Origin: Jimgerdemannia flammicorona
Taxonomy: Eukaryota > Mucoromycota > Endogonomycetes > Endogonales > Endogonaceae
Assembly (NCBI GenBank): GCA_003990745.1
Contig: RBNI01001203.1
Coordinates: forward strand, 1-23,716
Direction: 5' to 3'
DNA: 23,716 bases
Numbering within the stretch: the stretch's first letter is position 1; each line of letters begins with the position of its first letter. Shown here piece by piece: positions 19,764-23,716 of the stretch. The notes beneath the pieces were generated by a model. That model was not told the origin of the DNA. It made no database searches and saw only the letters and a program-made list of their open reading frames with translations. A program made the position numbers and the translations under genes.

Positions 19764-20407
19764 GTGCTCCTAATAAGTTAATTTAATCCGAATTGGATTC
19801 AAATTCAAATCCCATCCAGATGGATTCGAATTAATTATTGTTTTGATTTCCAAATTAGACAATTAAATATTTACATCAATAACTTAATGAATAATCATCT
19901 AAATTTAATAATCTTAGTATCATTTGAAAGCTCTTAATAAGGTATTTCTAATGATACTAAGAATATTAAAATTGGATCATACATTGCCAAGTTATCAAGG
20001 AAAACATCTGAATTGCCAATTTGGGAAATTATTTGATTTGCCAATTTTGGAAATTTTGTCAAACAGAATATTTTCCTTAATATTTTAGCAATGCGTAATC
20101 CAATTTTAATGTTCTTGATATCATTAGAAAGGCCTTATTAAGGGCCTTCAAATGACACTAAGATCATCAAATTTGGATGATTATTAATTGAGTTATTGAT
20201 GTAAACATTTAATTGTCTAGAGGGTTTAGGTTGTATAAATAATACTATAGACGTCAGTTAATAAAGGGAGTCCAAGTGACTATAAAAAATAAAAATAAAA
20301 AAAAATAAAAAACATTTAATTGTCTAATTTAAAAATCAAAACAATTGTTGATTTGAATCCATCTGGATGGAATTCGAATCCTATCCAGATTGACTCATTC
20401 AGAGCAC
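19764..20407. mobile_element. Foldback/MITE-like element FB2 inside Gypsy-2 integrase
   Basis: Two ~260-bp inverted arms beginning GTGCTC and ending GAGCAC, flanked by TA on both sides, which fits a TA target duplication (Tc1/mariner-type), although the palindromic AATTAGTGCTC end leaves the exact edge ambiguous. The arms match over their whole length: CCATCCAGATGGATTCGAAT, ACAATTAAATATTTACATCAATAACTT, AATTTAATAATCTTAGTATCATTTGA and so on, around a centre near 20035. No coding capacity. The right arm is interrupted by a LINE tail (20204-20326); without it the element is about 537 bp. Confidence 0.85.
20204..20326 (+). mobile_element. Very short LINE 3' tail with 16-bp target duplication
   Basis: AACATTTAATTGTCTA occurs at 20204-20219 and again at 20311-20326; the left arm of FB2 shows the empty site. 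Between them are 91 bp: a short stretch with TAATAAAGG, then GAGTCCAAGTGACTAT, then an A-rich tail (AAAAATAAAAATAAAA...). The tag is the same 3' end as LINE copy 2, so this is a severely 5'-truncated insertion of that family or a short element using its machinery. Confidence 0.88.
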
Positions 20408-20586
20408 TAATTAGAATATAGTAGAAGCTTCATGATTACAAAAACTGAAGCCTAAGTGGGAAAGACCCTACCTTGTGTAAGATATAAAAAGAACTATCTT
20501 TTGGCTATGAAAACTCTCAGACACAATTATCCCCATTACCATTCACCAAAACTGACTCAAGAAGTATTATGGCTAGTTAATGAAGT

Positions 20587-21050
20587 ATGGCCACAGCCCT
20601 CAAGATCACTAGTACTGCACAACAAGCCATAGAAAGACAATAGTATACTATCAAGCTATCCACAATAGAAGAATCCTTTGATAGTATTCAAAGTATAGTG
20701 CAGATATATCTGTCACTTCAAGGTCTACCAAAATCAGACAGAGCTTCAAGAATACTTCAAGTTAGGATAGCTACTGAATTTGCAGCCAGAGATAATAAAA
20801 GAAGATTAGATTAGAGAGTGTTAGCTCTTCTATATTCAGATTACTATTGTTAAATAAGTACATAAGTTATTTAAGAAGGATGAGTCAGCCTTATCTCACT
20901 TTTAGGAAGTAGTTCTAAGAGACTTTGTACAAGCCAGAAGACATTATTGAGATAATATAATGGTAGAGATTATGCAATATAAGGAGATACAGCTTGTGGA
21001 GGCTTGGGAGTTTAAGTGAATAGGATGTTTCAGAGACAAATTACCTATTT
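20587..21050 (+). pseudogene. Extra ORF between integrase and 3' LTR of Gypsy-2
   Basis: A frame opening MATALKITSTAQQAIERQ at 20587 runs about 78 codons with two or so stops (TIEESFDSIQSIVQIYLSLQ, GLPKSDRASRILQ, TEFAARDNKRRLD). After a cluster of stops near 20850, a second frame carries a plausible continuation (KKDESALSHF, EVVLRDFVQARRHY, NIMVEIMQYKEIQLVEAWEFK) to about 21050. It is hydrophilic and probably helical, with no signal peptide or membrane segment, so it is not env-like. It is not recognised. It could be a lost accessory protein, or the 3' tail of pol in another frame. Confidence 0.4.
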
Positions 21051-21060
21051 AGAAGAAAGT
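21051..21060 (+). promoter_or_regulatory. Polypurine tract of Gypsy-2
   Basis: AGAAGAAAGT lies directly before the 3' LTR start (TGTAATAG), the usual place of the plus-strand primer of LTR retrotransposons. Confidence 0.6.
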
Positions 21061-21500
21061 TGTAATAGTTGATCTAAATTAGTAATATGAATCAGAAGAA
21101 TAGACATTTGATCATAATACCTAAATCTAATTCCAAAATATAATATAGCCTTATAAATAGCAGTCATATTTTTATAAATATAGAAACTTTATAAATATAG
21201 AAATTTTACAAATATAGAGGATCTATACTTATAGAAAATAACTTAAAGAAAATATAGTCATAACTTAGCCACCTTATAGCTAGCAAACTTATATAAATAT
21301 TTCAATATCTAGAGTGAATAAACCTTAGATCAAAATAGTTCAAGCAAAGAGAAAGTAAAGGAACTAGTAAGCCTGTGGGCAGATACACTTTGAACTCACC
21401 CATCCCTATATTCTGAGAACTCTGTAGAGTTAAAGAAGATCAAGTTTTCAAGATATAGAAATCTGACATACTTATATAGTTATGTATCTACTATATTACA
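21061..21500 (+). repeat. 3' LTR of Gypsy-2
   Basis: 440 bp, TGTAATAG...TATTACA, aligning along its length with 14200-14672. Differences are mostly C/T and G/A, in both directions, plus loss of about two 17-bp tandem units. Both copies share the block TATAGCTAGCAAACTTATAT and the following promoter-like AATAAACCT region. Confidence 0.88.
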
Positions 21501-22034
21501 ATAACTATAAGTTAATAAATTTTAAGATTTAAAGAGTTTTTATAATTTTTTGTCAGAACTTCTCTCTGCATTATTATCAATATTATTACTACTGTTACTA
21601 TCTTTAATAAGCAGCTTACATGCTATCTATGAGAAAGAATTTAATATTATTAGCTAAAAGTACTTTTTTACCTTAAATTTTCTCTTTTTTGATAATTATT
21701 AAGTAGAATAGAATAGAATAAAATACAATATATAAGAGAATTAAGTATTATTGTTTATTTGTTTATAGACTTATCAGTAGGTAAGATGGGGTATATAAGA
21801 TAAAATAATTAATATAAGAAAATTAAATTAATTAATTATCTTACTAATTGATTGGATAGATAGAATAAGTAGTATAGTATTAAATGAGTAATATAACAGA
21901 GATATGTTAAATTAAAAAGAGGTAAAAAATAAAATATAGTAGAAGGTACTAGATTGAGTAATAGAAAATACTGAAATAAGTAGTAGAGAGTACTAGAATG
22001 AATAGTAATCTCTCCCCCCCTCTTTGTAAGAGGC
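21501..22034. other. AT-rich stretch without genes
   Basis: Right flank of Gypsy-2. Very AT-rich, with a short GAATA microsatellite near 21705-21722 and a run of C at about 22013-22020. A 111-codon minus-strand frame crosses 21836-22171, but its downstream part is low-complexity, Leu/Tyr/Phe-rich and unconvincing. No homology to other parts of the window was seen. Confidence 0.5.
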
Positions 22035-22700
22035 TTACTTGTTAGGGTAACTATTATGTAGTTCTGGAAGGGTTTTTTGGAAGTTCTGGATATTCTGGAA
22101 GACTGTTTTCTTAAGATCAAGATCAATTTCATATAGAGTATATTCTCTATACTTATTGATTTTAAGATCAAGTTGACATCTCAACCAAAGTTCTTTTTTT
22201 CAGACTAGTTCTGGGTTCAGGATTTTCTATATTTCAGGAAGTTCAAGAAACTAAGACCAGCTTAGTTGAATCAGTGTATTACTGTAGACAATACCCAATT
22301 AGGAAATTTCATGATAGGGTTAGAAGTGGGACCTAATAGGGAGCAGATTTACTTAAGAGTGGTTTGTGGATTATTAAATAAGTTTATTTACTATTCATGA
22401 TATTACTATACTAGGAGTAGTTGTATAAAGGGATATTGTGGGGAAGTGTTCAGGAATGTTCTTGTGTATTTAAGTCTGAGATTCTGAGGTCTGGGAGAGG
22501 GAATATTTATACTAGTAAAGAGCTATCTGGGCTATACTGAATATAGATATAGCACTTAGTACTTTGCTAAGTCAGAATACAGTCATATAGTATAGGTGTG
22601 ATCTGATATGTTAAAAGATCATCTAACTGCTGAGTCAGCTCATAGTTACATTATATAAGACTAATCTAACTATACTATAACTGCTAAGCTATCTATAAAT
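22035..22700 (-). pseudogene. Possible same-frame extension of the relic ORF
   Basis: The frame of the relic ORF at 22701-23345 continues leftward and ends at TAA 22037-22035. The last ~50 codons (KELWLRCQLDLKINKYREYT to LPELHNSYPNK) are stop-free and look coding. The middle part has about 17 stops in 220 codons, close to chance for such AT-rich DNA. Conversion of CAA/CAG/TGG could explain every one, but this is not proof. Confidence 0.25.
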
Positions 22701-23345
22701 TTAGATACTATCTGGGTAATCTTCAATGATATCACTATCAATAACCTCATCTCTGATCAAGTAGTCATCTAGAAAGAGTTGTTTATGGATTAATTCTCCT
22801 TGTTTGCTAAGATAATAATATATTAGGACTTTATCACTATCCTACAGAATAGTATCATCTGTCTTATATGCTGAGTAAGATATTGGTAGATAAAGAAGGA
22901 GTACATCATCTTCACTTTTATCAGATTCACTATCTGCATATCTTCTATAGATCATGACACTATGAGTTGTAGAGTTGTAGTATACTGGTAGTTGTACTTT
23001 ATGTCACTCATACTCAGATGGTGGAATACATATAATAGTGCTATACTTATAAAATAGTTCTCAGTATTTACAGGTGATAAGCTTCTGGTGTTGAGACATT
23101 TGGATAATATCTGTATTATAGTAGTGTTCAACCATATCTTCTAGGAGGCAGTCAATCTGGTAGTAGCTTGAGATTTTTCTGATTTGATAGATCTTGCTAA
23201 GTATGTTTAGAGTATTCCATCAAGCTTCCATAAAGTAGAGGGGTGCTAAGCTATAAATATTTATGAGGGGCAAAGAGGGTGTGGCTCAGTTGACAATAGT
23301 ATTCCAAATATCAGTATAGATATAGTTGTAGATCTCAGTGGTCAT
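22701..23345 (-). pseudogene. Relic ORF of unknown function (214 codons)
   Basis: ATG at 23345-23343 and a frame of 214 codons to TAA at 22703-22701 with only five internal stops (four TGA, one TAG), far fewer than chance in such AT-rich sequence. Most stops sit where Trp or Gln would fit. The protein opens MTTEIYNYIYTDIWNTIVN, has a middle with CLLEDMVEHYYN and ICIPPSEYE, then an acidic Ser/Asp stretch (DSESDKSEDD), and ends in an acidic tail (DEVIDSDIIEDYPDSI). I do not recognise it. It may be a gag-like protein of another repeat or a decayed host gene. No LTR or other retroelement motif is seen beside it. Confidence 0.45.
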
Positions 23346-23716
23346 ATTTGTGTATATTTAGAGATTAGAGTTATTTGTTTAGTTTGTTATAGTTTTCTAT
23401 TTCAATGTATCTCAGTGCTCAGTATATATATATTTGGTCTTGATTGGTAGGATTCTGTTTATGCAAATCTTATATTCTGTGACTTTGAGTTGACTTAAAT
23501 TTGTATACTGTAACTTCAGTTTAACTCAGCTTTATGATCTTGCAGGTGATTTTTGGATTTATTCAGAGGTCATATATAATTTTGGTGGCTTGGAGATTGT
23601 GTACTTACACTCTTCAAAAAGGAGCATTAGAAAGACAAGAAGATAGAATAATATTTTAGACTATATAATGAGAAGAATTCTAAAAGCTCTAAATCTTCTG
23701 TTTTTTTTTTTTTTTT
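23346..23716. other. Non-coding edge with terminal poly(T)
   Basis: AT-rich DNA upstream of the relic ORF. The last 16 bases are a T run. Read on the minus strand this is a poly(A) followed by CAGAAGATTT, which could be the tail of a retroposon lying beyond the window. Nothing else was seen. Confidence 0.3.

Larger units (their letters stand above)
18721..20560 (+). pseudogene. Gypsy-2 integrase, split by a foldback insertion
   Basis: The N-terminal zinc domain is recognisable as YELSYLGGINTYEKVRRTM..WSGIEKNIR..FIKTCDKYQK, with a His and the last Cys both changed to Tyr. The core has TIDIISPLL (first Asp), TDRGTEFMNQF (second Asp, near 19305), and then YYP-stop-KNG-stop-TERTNKTLKNII, with the Glu of the usual GQTER motif kept. 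Coding runs to KIGDKVLVYWN at 19760, is interrupted by the 19764-20407 foldback, and resumes with KLKPKWERPYLV near 20440-20475, a GPY/F-like C-terminal module. Several stops and indels. The C-terminal end is taken to be near 20560. Confidence 0.82.
14200..21500 (+). mobile_element. Gypsy-2: full-length Ty3/gypsy element with nested inserts
   Basis: Bounded by two similar LTRs (14200-14672 and 21061-21500), with a possible 4-bp target duplication ATAA (14196-14199 and 21501-21504; weak, since the area is AT-rich). The internal order is gag with zinc knuckle, protease, Cys/His linker, dUTPase, RT, RNase H, integrase, an extra ORF, a purine tract, and the 3' LTR. A foldback at 19764-20407 splits the integrase C-terminal part. 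Without it the element would be about 6.65 kb, a normal size. Stops are very frequent and a few indels are present, so it is dead and probably old. Confidence 0.9.

Noticed and set aside
19764..20407. Solo LTR or host intron in Gypsy-2 integrase
   Set aside because: The two halves are inverted, not direct, repeats; there are no splice signals at the edges, and the flanking integrase frame is simply interrupted.
22035..22171. C-terminal Leu/Tyr-rich frame at 21836-22171 as a gene
   Set aside because: The 21836-22030 part is low-complexity AT-rich sequence; a different frame over 22035-22190 looks more coding-like.

Overview
The window reads as transposon-packed heterochromatin of a filamentous fungus, most likely an ascomycete. 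The reasons are Tad-like non-LTR retrotransposons, Ty3/gypsy LTR elements, very high A+T, scarce CpG, and long reading frames broken almost only by stops that fit CAA/CAG/TGG/CGA to TAA/TAG/TGA transitions. That is the mark of RIP-like or methylation-linked C-to-T decay. I see no intact gene, no tRNA or rRNA, and no recognisable host gene.

Layout. 1-2056 (minus): 3' part of a LINE (copy 1), running off the left edge and cutting into a gypsy element. 2057-5943 (minus): 'Gypsy-1', a 5' LTR, a primer-binding site and one continuous frame encoding gag, zinc knuckle, dUTPase, protease, RT and RNase H; its integrase end is lost at the LINE junction. 6025-7460 (minus): 'element X', an LTR-like block next to a ~305-codon unknown ORF. 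7470-8107: AT-rich, no genes. 8108-8503: foldback element. 8570-10850 (plus): LINE copy 2 with poly(A). 10851-12093 (minus): second copy of element X, its LTR-like block cut by LINE copy 2. 12295-13850: a repeat array with one inverted and three direct units built on a ~25-29 bp minisatellite. 14200-21500 (plus): 'Gypsy-2', complete between two LTRs, with gag, protease, dUTPase, RT, RNase H, integrase and a further ORF before the 3' LTR. A 644-bp foldback element sits in its integrase, and a ~91-bp LINE tail with a 16-bp target duplication sits inside that foldback. 21501-23716: AT-rich DNA with a relic minus-strand ORF at 22701-23345.

Main point. Both gypsy families carry decayed dUTPase domains, in different places: between nucleocapsid and protease in Gypsy-1, between protease and RT in Gypsy-2. 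Retroviruses are known to carry dUTPase at different positions, but two arrangements side by side in one fungal locus deserve attention. The second theme is extra ORFs of unknown function next to LTRs (element X and the Gypsy-2 3' ORF). All translations were done by eye; boundaries marked as approximate should be read so.
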